A stretch of 64,000 nt of DNA from JAGNRR01 sp964389575. Its GTDB lineage: Bacteria > Bacteroidota > Bacteroidia > Chitinophagales > Chitinophagaceae. The notes beneath the pieces were generated by a model, which saw only the letters and a list, made by a program, of their open reading frames with translations, had not been told where the DNA came from and made no database searches. Shown in pieces: positions 54,249 through 63,821 of the stretch; position 1 is the stretch's first letter, and each line of letters starts with the position of its first letter. A program made the translations under genes and the position numbers. The DNA lies in contig CAYMFF010000003.1 of assembly GCA_964389575.1 (NCBI GenBank), forward strand, positions 13,491-77,490. The letters run 5' to 3'.

Positions 54249-55889
54249 TTATTCACGCGCATAAACTTCTTCCCCTGCTACAAAAGTTTTATTAACCTTT
54301 CCTTCTCTGATTTTCATAAAATCATCTTGCATGAAATCAAGATCGGTCATTATAAAATCGGCATACTTGCCAATCGAAATACTCCCCTTTTCTTTTTCTT
54401 CGAAAGAAGATTTTGCAGCCCAAATTGTCATCCCTTTTAATGCTTCCATTCTAGTCAGTGCATTTTCTACTTGAAAACCACCTTCGGGAAACTGCTTGGC
54501 ATCTTGACGCCAAACCGCACTGCAAAAAGTGAACAAAGGATTAATGTATTCTACCGGAAAATCAGTACCCAATGGCATCCAACCATTTTGCTGTAATAAC
54601 TTTTTATAAGCATACGCATCGATTAACCGTTTTTCTCCCAAACGTTCGTCAGCCCAATACATATCGCTAGTGGCATGTGTGGGCTGCACGCTAGGCACAA
54701 TATTATAATTTCCAAAAAACTTAAAATCATCTGGATGCACTACTTGTGCATGTTCAATCCGCCAGCGTTTGTCATTGGGACCGTTGAGCGCCATGGCATA
54801 AACTTCTAAAATTTTTCGAACGGCGCCATCACCAATGGCATGCGTGCACATTTGATAATCCGTTGCCACTAATTCCTTAGCAACCATACTTAGACTATCA
54901 ACTGACTTTAATAAAAAACCACGATGGTTATGTCTATCAGTATAATCTTCCAATAAATAAGCACCTCGTGAACCCAAAGCGCCATCGCTATAAAATTTAA
55001 ACCCAAACACATTGAATCGTTCCGTTTGTTTGGGTTTATTATTCAAGAAACGTTTAAAGTTTTCTTTAGTATCACTAAGCATGAATGAAGTTCTAATTTT
55101 CATATCCTCTTTATACGCTTGCTGCACCCAATCAATCACATAATTATAAACACCACAATCCACCACCGATGTTAAGCCATAGGAAAAACATTCTTCTTCC
55201 ATTTTTTTGTAATAAGTTATCGCTTCTGATGGTTTTAATTTGGGAATATGTTGGCGTACTTCTTCAATCGCATTATCGATTAAAATACCTGTACAGTTTC
55301 CATTTTTTAAAATATTTTCTCCTCCCTCTACTGTATAATCGCAAGTAATTTTTGCAATATTCAAGGCCTTCTGATTACAAAGTGCCGCGTGACCATCTAT
55401 GCGTAACAAAAAAACAGGCTTATCAGGAAATAGCTCATCTAGCTTTTCTTTACTCGGGAATTTTTTATTGGGCCAATCATTTTGATCCCAACCGCGACCT
55501 TCTATCCATTCTCTATCTGATGTTTTGGCATACTCGTTTACTTTCTCTATGATTTCATCAAAGTTTTTGGTGCCAACCAAGTCTAATTTATAACTATCCA
55601 TTGCATAACCTGTAAAGTGACAATGTGCATCGATCAATCCGGGATAAATAAATTGCCCTTCAGCATCGATCGATTTAGTAGCTATATATCGTTTACTTTC
55701 TTCTGCGTTTCCAATAAAAACAAACTTCCCATTTTTAATGCCTATAGATTGAGCATTTGCCAAGCTATCATCTACCGTTACAACTTGCGCATTGGTAATG
55801 AGCAAATCAAGTTCATGCGAATCCTCCAGGCAAGCTGAAAACAAAAAAGTAATTGCGAAAACAACGAGAACCCATTTGCATCTTTTCAT
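54249..55889 (-). CDS. Amidohydrolase lipoprotein (YtcJ-like)
   Basis: 546 residues. A lipobox (FSAC, Cys20) gives a lipoprotein. Metal-dependent hydrolase of the amidohydrolase_3 type: GLIDAHCHF at the start of the barrel, WDQNDWPNKKFPSKEKLDELFP, SDGALGSRGAYLLEDY, HAIGDGAV and RIEHAQVVHPDDF. Substrate unknown (periplasmic or outer-membrane facing). It ends 18 bp from the start of the TonB-domain gene on the same strand, so they may form an operon. Confidence 0.9.
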   Translation of the reverse strand: MKRCKWVLVVFAITFLFSACLEDSHELDLLITNAQVVTVDDSLANAQSIGIKNGKFVFIGNAEESKRYIATKSIDAEGQFIYPGLIDAHCHFTGYAMDSYKLDLVGTKNFDEIIEKVNEYAKTSDREWIEGRGWDQNDWPNKKFPSKEKLDELFPDKPVFLLRIDGHAALCNQKALNIAKITCDYTVEGGENILKNGNCTGILIDNAIEEVRQHIPKLKPSEAITYYKKMEEECFSYGLTSVVDCGVYNYVIDWVQQAYKEDMKIRTSFMLSDTKENFKRFLNNKPKQTERFNVFGFKFYSDGALGSRGAYLLEDYTDRHNHRGFLLKSVDSLSMVAKELVATDYQMCTHAIGDGAVRKILEVYAMALNGPNDKRWRIEHAQVVHPDDFKFFGNYNIVPSVQPTHATSDMYWADERLGEKRLIDAYAYKKLLQQNGWMPLGTDFPVEYINPLFTFCSAVWRQDAKQFPEGGFQVENALTRMEALKGMTIWAAKSSFEEKEKGSISIGKYADFIMTDLDFMQDDFMKIREGKVNKTFVAGEEVYARE

Positions 55890-55944
55890 ATTGCATAATT
55901 ACGAATTTCTTTGCTTACTTTACAACACAGTCCAATTTCAAACT

Positions 55945-58209
55945 ATGTCATTAAAAAGAATTTTTACATTGTGTTTTTTGCTTTTAGGTTTTACGACTGT
56001 TCAAGCACAAAGCACCATAAATGGAAAAGTAAGCGGTAAAAAAGGCAATCCAATTCCAGGTGTCAATATTGGAATCTTAGGTTCGTATGATGGCGGCTCT
56101 TCCAACAAAGACGGTTTGTATTCTTTTAGCACTAGTGAAACAGATTCTCAAAAAGTGAAAGTGAGCATCATTGGCTTTCAACCTCAAACCTTGACAGTTG
56201 TTATTAATAAAAAGGTAATTGAGTTAAACGTTACATTAAAACAAAAAATCAGCAAGTTAAAAGCCGTTCGGATTACGGCGGGTGCTTTTGAAGCAAGTGA
56301 CGAGAAACAAGGCACTTCACTTTCTTCATTAGATATGGTAACGACTGCAGGAAGTAATGGCGATAATTATAGCGCTATGAAAACATTGCCTGGCGCACAG
56401 CAAACCAATGAACGAGAGGGGTTATTTGTTCGAGGTGGCACGGGCAATGAAACCCAAACGTATATTGATGGCACACGAGTTAGAAATCCATTTGGCGCTA
56501 CGATTCCAGATTTGGGTTCGCGGGGACGCTTCAACCCTTTTATATTTAAAGGAACCATTTTTAGCACAGGAGGATACTCTGCTTTGTACGGTCAAGCCCT
56601 ATCTTCCGCTGTTATTCTTTCTACGATTGATTTACCAGAAAAGTCATCTGCTAATTTGAGTTTATCTTCGGTAGGAATTGGTGGCGGCTATCAGCATTTG
56701 ACAAGAGATAAAAAGCAATCTTTTGGTTTGAACTACAACTATACCAACTTAGGAACTTACTTCAAATTAATTAAACAGAATGTAGATTTTATTCAACCGC
56801 CATTAAGTCACCAGGTAGACGGAAATTATCGAGCGAAAATTGGCAAAACGGGTATGATAAAATTTTATGGCTACGTAAATGGAACAAAAACTGGTATTAG
56901 AAGACAAAATATCACTAGCCTAGATTATGACAATGAGAACCAAGAATACAAAGACGAATACTCGGTAAAAAATAATAATGCCTACGGGAATTTATCTTAC
57001 AAAACGTTTCTAGGAGATAAATGGCAGCTAAAAGCAGGTTACAGTATTAGTCAGAACAATGACGATATCAGCACAAGGATTTTAACACAGAATGATGCAT
57101 TGATTCAGGATGCAAATTTCCCTACAAACCAAACTAATATCACAGGTAGCAATTTCTTTACGAGTAGTAAAGTGTTGTTAGAACATTACCTACCCAAAGA
57201 AAACGCCATTCGATTCGGAGTAGAATATATCCATCAGCGAGATGAACAGATAATAAAAAATGTGATAGATCTTAAAGAACAAGAAAATTATACCGCAGTT
57301 TTTGCCGAATCAGATATTTACGTAACGAACAATCTGGCAGGTAAAATAGGGCTGCGTGCTGAAAGTTCACAACGAATTGGCAAGCTAAATTTAGCGCCCA
57401 GAATTTCAGCAGCATATAAGCTAGGTAAGGCCGGACAATTGTCTGGCGCCTATGGTCTTTTTTATCAAAATCCAGATTTTAGTTATCTGGCTAGGAATAC
57501 TGCTTTAGGCACAAGTTCTACGGTACAATTAGATTATCAACGCGCCGAACACATGATTGTAAACTATTTGTATCAAAAGAATAAACGCTTATTGCGATTG
57601 GAGGTTTACAATAAAAATTATAAAAACTTAATTAAGAATAGCGCATTAACCGGCGAACCCACCAGTAATGGAGATGGTTATGCGCGGGGTATCGAACTTT
57701 TTTATCGAGACAAAACCACTTTGAAAGGAATTGACTATTGGATATCCTATTCTTTTATAGACTCCAAAAGAGACTTCTTAAATTTTCCGGTAGAAGCACA
57801 ACCTAGCTTTGTGGCCAATCATGTAGCTAACCTAGTTTTCAAAAAGTTCTGGACAAAAAAAATGTTTGGGATTAATGGAACCTATACCTATTCTAGTGGA
57901 CGACCTTATAACGACTTAAATTCAAGTGAATTCATGGGTGGTCGTACCATAGATTATCACACCGTAGGACTTTCCTGTAACTACTTAAAAAATATTGGTA
58001 AAGCTTTCACAGTTTTTGTGCTGAGTATTAATAATCCCTTTAACTTCAAACAAGTGTACGGTTACAATTATGCTCAATCTGACCTAAATGGTGATGGGCA
58101 ATTTGCTCGTAGTGAAATTAATCCACCCGCCCGCCAATTCGTGTTCTTAGGAATGTTTATGAGCTGGGGGATTGACCGATCACAAGAAGCCATTAACAAT
58201 AATCTGTAA
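55945..58209 (+). CDS. TonB-dependent receptor (second)
   Basis: 754 residues from ATG 55945, which gives a proper signal peptide (SLKRIFTLCFLLLGFTTVQAQ); an open frame reaches 55792 but overlaps the divergent lipoprotein gene. Order: carboxypeptidase-regulatory-like domain (about 22-110), plug (about 120-235, with RGGTGNETQTYIDGTRVRNPFG) and barrel. Shorter than the first receptor. A secreted protein gene follows 35 bp later on the same strand, without a SusD. Confidence 0.9.
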   Translation: MSLKRIFTLCFLLLGFTTVQAQSTINGKVSGKKGNPIPGVNIGILGSYDGGSSNKDGLYSFSTSETDSQKVKVSIIGFQPQTLTVVINKKVIELNVTLKQKISKLKAVRITAGAFEASDEKQGTSLSSLDMVTTAGSNGDNYSAMKTLPGAQQTNEREGLFVRGGTGNETQTYIDGTRVRNPFGATIPDLGSRGRFNPFIFKGTIFSTGGYSALYGQALSSAVILSTIDLPEKSSANLSLSSVGIGGGYQHLTRDKKQSFGLNYNYTNLGTYFKLIKQNVDFIQPPLSHQVDGNYRAKIGKTGMIKFYGYVNGTKTGIRRQNITSLDYDNENQEYKDEYSVKNNNAYGNLSYKTFLGDKWQLKAGYSISQNNDDISTRILTQNDALIQDANFPTNQTNITGSNFFTSSKVLLEHYLPKENAIRFGVEYIHQRDEQIIKNVIDLKEQENYTAVFAESDIYVTNNLAGKIGLRAESSQRIGKLNLAPRISAAYKLGKAGQLSGAYGLFYQNPDFSYLARNTALGTSSTVQLDYQRAEHMIVNYLYQKNKRLLRLEVYNKNYKNLIKNSALTGEPTSNGDGYARGIELFYRDKTTLKGIDYWISYSFIDSKRDFLNFPVEAQPSFVANHVANLVFKKFWTKKMFGINGTYTYSSGRPYNDLNSSEFMGGRTIDYHTVGLSCNYLKNIGKAFTVFVLSINNPFNFKQVYGYNYAQSDLNGDGQFARSEINPPARQFVFLGMFMSWGIDRSQEAINNNL

Positions 58210-58244
58210 TTAAAATCAAAACTTATCCTTAAATTTATAATCTT

Positions 58245-58928
58245 ATGAAACAAATAGTAACACTAGTAGCTACGCTACTGATCTCTTATGGAATCACTGC
58301 TCAGGACAACGCAAAATATGTGAGTGCCATGCAAAAAAATCTTACAAAAATGTCAGCTGCTAAATCTGCCGCCGACTATCAAAATGTATATAACACCTTC
58401 GACCGAATTGCGGCTAATACACCAAACGAATGGGAGGCTAGCTACTATATGGCTTTCATTAAAACGATACAAGCTTTTGAGTCTAAAGACAAAGGTGCTG
58501 TGGAGGAGAATTTGAGTGTGCTAACCGAAAAGCTTGAAATGAAAGCTGAAATGAAAAGTCTAGCTGAAAATCCTCAGGTTCAGTCTGAAATTCATGCTTT
58601 AATCGCGATGATGTATAGCGCAAGAATGTCTGCAAATCCTATGGAATTAGGCCCTAAATTCATGCCACTAAATGGTAAGCACTTAGGTATGGCAGAACAA
58701 ATGAATGGAGAAAACCCAAGGGTTTATCTTTTGTATGCTCAAAATCTATATTATACACCAGAAGCATTTGGCGGGAATAAAAGAAAAGCGAAAGACATGG
58801 CACGCAGAGCGCTAGAATTATATAAACAGGATGGCAGAAAAGAAAACAAATTAATGCCGCATTGGGGTAAAGACCAGGCTGAAAGCTTAATTCAGCGAAT
58901 GGAGAAAGAAAAAGAAGAAACCAAATAA
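58245..58928 (+). CDS. Secreted TPR-like helical protein
   Basis: 227 residues, signal peptide (about 1-20, ISYGITAQ). The mature part is all-helical and Lys/Met/Ala-rich with tetratricopeptide-like packing (AADYQNVYNTFDRIAANTPNEWEASYYMAFIK; ENPRVYLLYAQNLYYT). It follows the second TonB receptor and ends before a strong bidirectional terminator, so the two form a small operon. Likely periplasmic or an outer-membrane partner; not a SusD homologue by eye. Confidence 0.72.
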   Translation: MKQIVTLVATLLISYGITAQDNAKYVSAMQKNLTKMSAAKSAADYQNVYNTFDRIAANTPNEWEASYYMAFIKTIQAFESKDKGAVEENLSVLTEKLEMKAEMKSLAENPQVQSEIHALIAMMYSARMSANPMELGPKFMPLNGKHLGMAEQMNGENPRVYLLYAQNLYYTPEAFGGNKRKAKDMARRALELYKQDGRKENKLMPHWGKDQAESLIQRMEKEKEETK

Positions 58929-58945
58929 CAAGATTTTCATAAAAA

Positions 58946-58979
58946 AAAGAAAGCACCTCAAGGAGGTGCTTTCTTTAAA
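58946..58979. terminator. Bidirectional terminator
   Basis: Perfect 14-bp stem (58946-58959 with 58963-58976), 3-nt loop AAG, flanked by A-rich sequence on the left and T-rich on the right. It serves both the secreted TPR-like gene (plus) and atpG (minus). Confidence 0.9.
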
Positions 58980-58993
58980 TATTAAATAATGTA

Positions 58994-59875
58994 TTAACCT
59001 TCTAAAGCAGCCGCACCGCTTACAATCTCGGTAAGCTCTGTAGTAATCGCAGCTTGTCGTGCTCGGTTGTAGGTTAGCTTTAAATCTTTCAATAATTCTT
59101 CAGCATTCTCTGTTGCTTTATCCATGGCTGTCATACGTGCGCCATGTTCAGAAGCGTTTACATCCAAGACCGCTTTAAAAATCTGAGTGTTTAAAATTTT
59201 AGGCATCAACTCTTCAATCAACACTTCTTTGGAAGGTTCAAAAATGAAATCACTTTTTACTACTTCTCCTTCATTTTCTATTTTAGGAATTGGCAAGTGC
59301 CCTTCACAAATAAAATCTTGAGTTGCAGCATTTTTAAATTGACTATATACTAATTCTACTCGATCATATTTCCCTTCTAGATAAGCATGGCGCGCATATT
59401 CTGCGGCTTTCTTTACATTTTCAAAAGTTAGGTCAGAAAATATATTCCAAAAATCATTTTCCATAGTAAAGCCATCTCGTTCAAATGCTTCCATTCCTTT
59501 TTTACCCAAAGGCAGAATAGAAATATTACCGGCCGCTTCTTCTTTGGTATAGCTTTCAGCAATTTTGGCTTTAGTAGCTTTGATAATATTGGAATTAAAC
59601 GCTCCGCACAAACCTCTATCACTAGTTACTACAATAAATAGCACCTTATTCACTGGACGCTCTTTGCTCAAATCACCTCCTAAATCTCCTTCTGAACTAC
59701 TAATAATGCTGCTCAGCATTTCTTGTAACTTCTCGGCATACGGACGCATTTGGGTAATAGCATCCTGCGCACGACGCAATTTTGCGGCGCTCACCATTTT
59801 CATGGCTTTTGTAATTTGCTGTGTGGTTTTAACCGAACCAATACGAATTCGTACTTCTTTTAACGCTCCAGACAT
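58994..59875 (-). CDS. atpG: ATP synthase F1 subunit gamma
   Basis: Central rotor stalk of the F1 ATPase. 293 residues: N-terminal helix with RIGSVKTTQQITKAMKMVSAAKLRRAQ, DRGLCGAFNSNI in the Rossmann-like domain, and the C-terminal helix with NRARQAAITTELTEIVSGAAA. The neighbouring ATP-synthase genes are not in this window, so atpG is separated from the rest or is the end gene of the cluster. Promoter box 18 nt upstream. Confidence 0.97.
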   Translation of the reverse strand: MSGALKEVRIRIGSVKTTQQITKAMKMVSAAKLRRAQDAITQMRPYAEKLQEMLSSIISSSEGDLGGDLSKERPVNKVLFIVVTSDRGLCGAFNSNIIKATKAKIAESYTKEEAAGNISILPLGKKGMEAFERDGFTMENDFWNIFSDLTFENVKKAAEYARHAYLEGKYDRVELVYSQFKNAATQDFICEGHLPIPKIENEGEVVKSDFIFEPSKEVLIEELMPKILNTQIFKAVLDVNASEHGARMTAMDKATENAEELLKDLKLTYNRARQAAITTELTEIVSGAAALEG

Positions 59876-59893
59876 AATAATCTAATTCGGGCG

Positions 59894-59901
59894 CAAAGAT
59901 A
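59894..59901 (-). promoter_or_regulatory. -7 element TATCTTTG upstream of atpG
   Basis: Minus-strand TATCTTTG followed by GCGCCC, 18 nt before ATG 59875. It shows atpG can be transcribed from its own promoter. Confidence 0.6.
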
Positions 59902-60313
59902 GTTTGCTAAATGGATAATTGACAGCGGATAGTTGATAATTTTCCACGTATTCAGCCATTTGTAAACATACAATTGCGTGAACGTGATATTCCTAAATCC
60001 TACTTGAGATGCTGATTTCTTTACAAATCTGTACTAGATTAACTAGACAGAAGTGCGTTAACAATTTGACTGTAAAATATTTTTTCCCTTTTTCTAGGAA
60101 TACTAGTTTTTTAAAGACTGCGTAAACGGTCCCTTACATTGTCTCATTGGCACCGCTCATTTCGTAGTTGGCTAGTCTAAAAATATATTGAAATTATTAA
60201 TATCCCAATATCAGTTACTTGGCCCGAAATATTGATTAAACCTAGACTTGAGCGTTTTGTCAGAATAAAAAAAATAGACAACTTTATAATAATTAATAAC
60301 AAAAACAAACGCC
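59902..60313. other. 412-bp spacer upstream of the lectin gene
   Basis: No coding frame of interest. Near the left end it has GATAATTGA-type near-repeats (59911-59945) resembling the motif between mgtE and the B12 gene. AT-rich runs lie at 60075-60115 and 60265-60300. No clear -7 consensus precedes the lectin gene. Confidence 0.6.
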
Positions 60314-61519
60314 ATGAACATTAAAAAATTACTCACATTACTGGCCTTAGGATTTATCATCACAAGCAATGCGCAAGCACAAAATTTACAATTTTGCCTT
60401 CAATCTAAAAAGGGAGATAAATTTTTAAAAGAGAAAAGAACGACCCAGTCCAGAAATGGAAGGTCTTATATAAAAAAAGAAATTTTCATAAACGCAGTGC
60501 AGCCAATAAGTCAAATGACCAAATTCACTTTAGAACCAGTTCGAGATGAGAGCGGTTATTACTTCTTAAAAAGAACAAGAGTAGTAGATGGTAAAAAATA
60601 CTTCACTTATCTAGCTTGTCATTACTCGGGTGCAAAAAAAACAAAACTAAATTTGTTTAGTAAGGTAGGAAATATTGAACATTACAAATGGAAATTTGAA
60701 GCTATTGGAGATGGTAGTTATAATATCAAGAGTAAGCTTGGAAATTACCTGGATGTACAATGGGGCAATACTACTAATGGCACCCCTATTTGGATGTGGC
60801 CCAAGAATGGCGATGATGCACAAGTTTGGAGAATCATTCCAATAAGAAACGGAAGATTTGCGGGGCGCTCTGCGCTTTGGACGGTAGATCCAAGTGACTC
60901 CAGAAGTGCACAATTTAGAAATGGTAACTCTGGCGCTAATAGCAATGCCAATCGAAATACCGGTAACAATAGACCAAACAGAACTTCTACCAATAGAGTT
61001 ATTATTAATCCAAAGGTAAAAGTCACCATCATAAATATCAAAGCAACTCATGGTGATGATGGTGGTTCAGATAGAACATTTGAGTTTTATACTAAAACTA
61101 GAATTGAAAAAGGCCATAGATGGAGAGCTTCTTCAATTGACGCTTATCATTACCCGAAATATAGTAGCAATTTTCTTAGGGCCAATCCTAGCGGTAGCAC
61201 AAACTCTTTATTACCCTTTGTCTATACTAAATCGCTTTATGGAGTAGACAGAGAGAATGGTTATTTCAAAGTTCATTTATCGCTTTGGGATTATGATGAA
61301 GCATCGAGTGATGATTGTTTTGACATTAGTCCGAAAAGAGGAGCCAATGAATTACCACTAGTAATCGTTCAATCAACAGGTAAAATATACTTTAAGGAAT
61401 CTTCAGGAAATTGGATTGCTGTCGGAAAAAAAGGAATTCCCTTTACAATAGAAGGAACCGATTATAACAATGCTGATGAACTCACCGCGAAAATGACGTT
61501 GAAAATTGATTGGAGATAA
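60314..61519 (+). CDS. Secreted ricin-type lectin-domain protein
   Basis: 401 residues. Signal peptide (NIKKLLTLLALGFIITSNAQA). Residues about 25-180 form a beta-trefoil ricin-like domain with the QxW-type repeats (WKFEAIGDGSYNIKSKLGNYLDV, GTPIWMWPKNGDDAQVWRIIP). A Ser/Asn/Arg-rich linker (about 195-235) leads to an unassigned beta-rich C-terminal domain (about 235-401) with acidic SLWDYDEASSDDCFDI that could bind calcium, C2-like in style. No T9SS tail is seen. Probably binds cell-surface or environmental glycans. Confidence 0.72.
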   Translation: MNIKKLLTLLALGFIITSNAQAQNLQFCLQSKKGDKFLKEKRTTQSRNGRSYIKKEIFINAVQPISQMTKFTLEPVRDESGYYFLKRTRVVDGKKYFTYLACHYSGAKKTKLNLFSKVGNIEHYKWKFEAIGDGSYNIKSKLGNYLDVQWGNTTNGTPIWMWPKNGDDAQVWRIIPIRNGRFAGRSALWTVDPSDSRSAQFRNGNSGANSNANRNTGNNRPNRTSTNRVIINPKVKVTIINIKATHGDDGGSDRTFEFYTKTRIEKGHRWRASSIDAYHYPKYSSNFLRANPSGSTNSLLPFVYTKSLYGVDRENGYFKVHLSLWDYDEASSDDCFDISPKRGANELPLVIVQSTGKIYFKESSGNWIAVGKKGIPFTIEGTDYNNADELTAKMTLKIDWR

Positions 61520-61538
61520 CCCACCCCTTTTAAACTGT

Positions 61539-61572
61539 AAATCCCATTTGTAATCAAATGGGATTTTTTTTG
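61539..61572 (+). terminator. Rho-independent terminator of the lectin gene
   Basis: Perfect 12-bp stem (61539-61550 with 61555-61566), 4-nt loop, inside a run of nine T residues (61564-61572). Confidence 0.93.
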
Positions 61573-61589
61573 TGCGAATGCTTTATTTT

Positions 61590-61760
61590 TAAACAGGATG
61601 AATAGATCGCAGAAAAAGTAGTTCCACGGACCGAAAAACTCTGCTCCAAAAACCGCCCAGCAAAGCTTTGACAAGCAACGTTGCAGCTTGGCGTTTTGTG
61701 CTTCGCAAGTCCGTTCTCTTCATAGCCATGTACGTTACACAAACCGCAAGCACAGAATAT
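61590..61760. other. GC-richer spacer, possible dispersed repeat
   Basis: About half G+C by eye against the AT-rich surroundings. No plausible gene on either strand, although the minus strand has a 62-codon open frame. Its base composition and lack of coding resemble a dispersed non-coding repeat. Confidence 0.4.
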
Positions 61761-61799
61761 TCAACCCCATTATATTAATACCCGTTGTACCTTTAGCGC

Positions 61800-62837
61800 A
61801 TGCGCATAAACGGACACGGCCATATCCTTCCTGAACCTTCACAAATTCCTAAATTTATGAAGGACAAGAAACTGTTTTGGATTGATGATGATAAAAAATT
61901 CATGAGACAAAATGATTGGTCCCGACCCATTACACATTCTAGTTTTTTCTTAAAGGAAAAGTTAGAGTGGATGGAACAAAACAATATCGATCATGGCGTA
62001 ATGCTTTGCCTTTCGCAATTGTATTGTAATGGTTGGGACAAACAAGATTGTGCCGATGGCATTCGCTTTCAAAATGATTATAATGCTTCCATTCAAGCCG
62101 ATTATTCTGATAAGTTCACCTGTGGCTTTGTGGTGCAACCGTTATATATTGACCAAGCCTTAAAAGAGATTGAACGTTGCGTGACAGAATTGGATTTAAA
62201 ATTGCTTTGTTTGCCAACGCATTTTTTAAATGCTGAAGGCGAATGGCTCTCTACTGCGGAAGCTGATGTAGATCCTATTTTTGAACTCGCTAATAAACAT
62301 GGCCTAGCCGTACAAATTCATCCGTATGATGGACAGAAAATGGTTGCCTTAAAAGACCAATATTGGCGATTTCATTTAGTTTGGATGATGGCGCAATGTG
62401 GGGATACTTTACATTTATATACATTGCGCGATTTGCCCAATAAATATCCCAACATGCGGACCAGCTTTGCCCATGGTGGAATGCTCGGGATAGCGAATTA
62501 CGGTCGTAGAATACAAGGATATGATGGCAGACCCGATATTTTTAAGGACCTGCAAGACCCTAGAAAAACGTTGGGCCACAAAAACCTATTTTACGACACA
62601 TTAGTGCATGATTCCTATACCTTAGAATTATTGAAAAGACGCGTAGGAACCAGCCAGATCATCATGGGATTGGATGATCCGTATCCGCTAGGAGAAATGG
62701 AAGGCGTTGGTACTTCGTATCCTGGTCGGGTTGTGGACTATGCTGTAGAAACTGGCATACTTACCGAACAAGAAAGAAAAGATATGTGGCATAAAAATGT
62801 TACGGATTGGCTCGGAATAGATATAGGTAACAGTTAA
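61800..62837 (+). CDS. ACMSD-like amidohydrolase
   Basis: 345 residues. Amidohydrolase_2/ACMSD-type TIM barrel: HxH metal motif at the N-terminus (INGHGHILPE), a mid VQIHPYDG, RTSFAHGG and the late catalytic motif GLDDPYPLGE. ACMSD decarboxylates 2-amino-3-carboxymuconate semialdehyde in tryptophan (kynurenine) breakdown. No other kynurenine genes are here, so the specific substrate remains open. Near-consensus -7 (TACCTTTA) lies just upstream of the ATG. Confidence 0.85.
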   Translation: MRINGHGHILPEPSQIPKFMKDKKLFWIDDDKKFMRQNDWSRPITHSSFFLKEKLEWMEQNNIDHGVMLCLSQLYCNGWDKQDCADGIRFQNDYNASIQADYSDKFTCGFVVQPLYIDQALKEIERCVTELDLKLLCLPTHFLNAEGEWLSTAEADVDPIFELANKHGLAVQIHPYDGQKMVALKDQYWRFHLVWMMAQCGDTLHLYTLRDLPNKYPNMRTSFAHGGMLGIANYGRRIQGYDGRPDIFKDLQDPRKTLGHKNLFYDTLVHDSYTLELLKRRVGTSQIIMGLDDPYPLGEMEGVGTSYPGRVVDYAVETGILTEQERKDMWHKNVTDWLGIDIGNS

Positions 62838-62928
62838 AAAATTAAACTTCATCATAATTTCTAGTTTACCCAATAAAAAAGCGGGTGCTTTGTTTTTATC
62901 TTCATCAAAGACACTATTTTTACGCCTT

Positions 62929-63807
62929 ATGGCAAGCAGTAGCCGACCCAGAAAAAATAAACGCGGAAAAGCGAATTATCTATACTCTATAGTGGGTGTG
63001 GCACTGGTATTATTTCTGCTTGGGATTCTTGGATTAATTGTGCTCTACGCCTCTAGATTGGCTGATACATTTAAAGATGATATCGAAGTAGAAATTATAT
63101 TTAATGATGCCACCCGTGAGGAAAAAGCATTGCAACTGGAGAAGATAATTGCGAAACAAGCCTTCACCAGAGAAAGTGAATATATATCCAAAGAAAAGGC
63201 TGCTGAAATTTATAAAAAACAATTCAAGCAAGAGGAATCTTTTGAAGTACTGGGTTTTAACCCCCTGTATGCTTCTATCAATTTGAAATTGAATACCGAT
63301 TATGTGAATACAGACAGTTTAGTAAAGATTAAACGATTTATTGAACAGAGTAATATTGTTCGTGAGGTGAACTATCATAAAAATCTGGTAGATGCCATGG
63401 TAAGCAATATGCAAAAAATCAGTTTAATCCTTTTGGGCATTAGCTTACTACTGATTATTGCTGTTGTGATATTAATTGATAATACGATTCGCTTGGCGAT
63501 GTTTAGCAATCGGTTTTTAATCAAAACCATGCAAATGGTGGGTGCCACCAGAAAGTTTATTGCCAAACCATTTATAAAACGTAGTGTGATTAATGGTATT
63601 ATTAGTGGGGCAATGGCGGCTCTCAGCATTTTTCTATTATATCGTTTCACGCAAAGTTGGTATCCCGAAATGAAATCCATTCAGATTGGAGCTGAGATTA
63701 TGTTCCTATGTATTGGTATACTTTTATTGGGAGTACTAATATCGTATATCAGCACCAGCAGGTCTGTTGTGAAATATTTAAAGACTCAATTAGACGATTT
63801 ATATTAA
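62929..63807 (+). CDS. ftsX: Cell-division protein FtsX
   Basis: 292 residues from ATG 62929 (an earlier in-frame ATG at 62890 would overlap the promoter-like TATTTTTA). A basic start (SSRPRKNKRGK), membrane helix (about 20-45), an extracytoplasmic FtsX domain with EVEIIFNDATREEKALQLEKI, and three C-terminal helices containing MQMVGATRKFIAKPF, the permease signature. Partner of FtsE in activating peptidoglycan hydrolases at division. Followed 14 bp later by a DUF3098 gene, the usual Bacteroidota order. Confidence 0.95.
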   Translation: MASSSRPRKNKRGKANYLYSIVGVALVLFLLGILGLIVLYASRLADTFKDDIEVEIIFNDATREEKALQLEKIIAKQAFTRESEYISKEKAAEIYKKQFKQEESFEVLGFNPLYASINLKLNTDYVNTDSLVKIKRFIEQSNIVREVNYHKNLVDAMVSNMQKISLILLGISLLLIIAVVILIDNTIRLAMFSNRFLIKTMQMVGATRKFIAKPFIKRSVINGIISGAMAALSIFLLYRFTQSWYPEMKSIQIGAEIMFLCIGILLLGVLISYISTSRSVVKYLKTQLDDLY

Positions 63808-63821
63808 ATTTACACCTAGTT

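Noticed and set aside
59911..59945. GATAATTGA-type near-repeats as a mobile element end
   Set aside because: Short, imperfect, with no transposase nearby; treated only as a possible intergenic motif.
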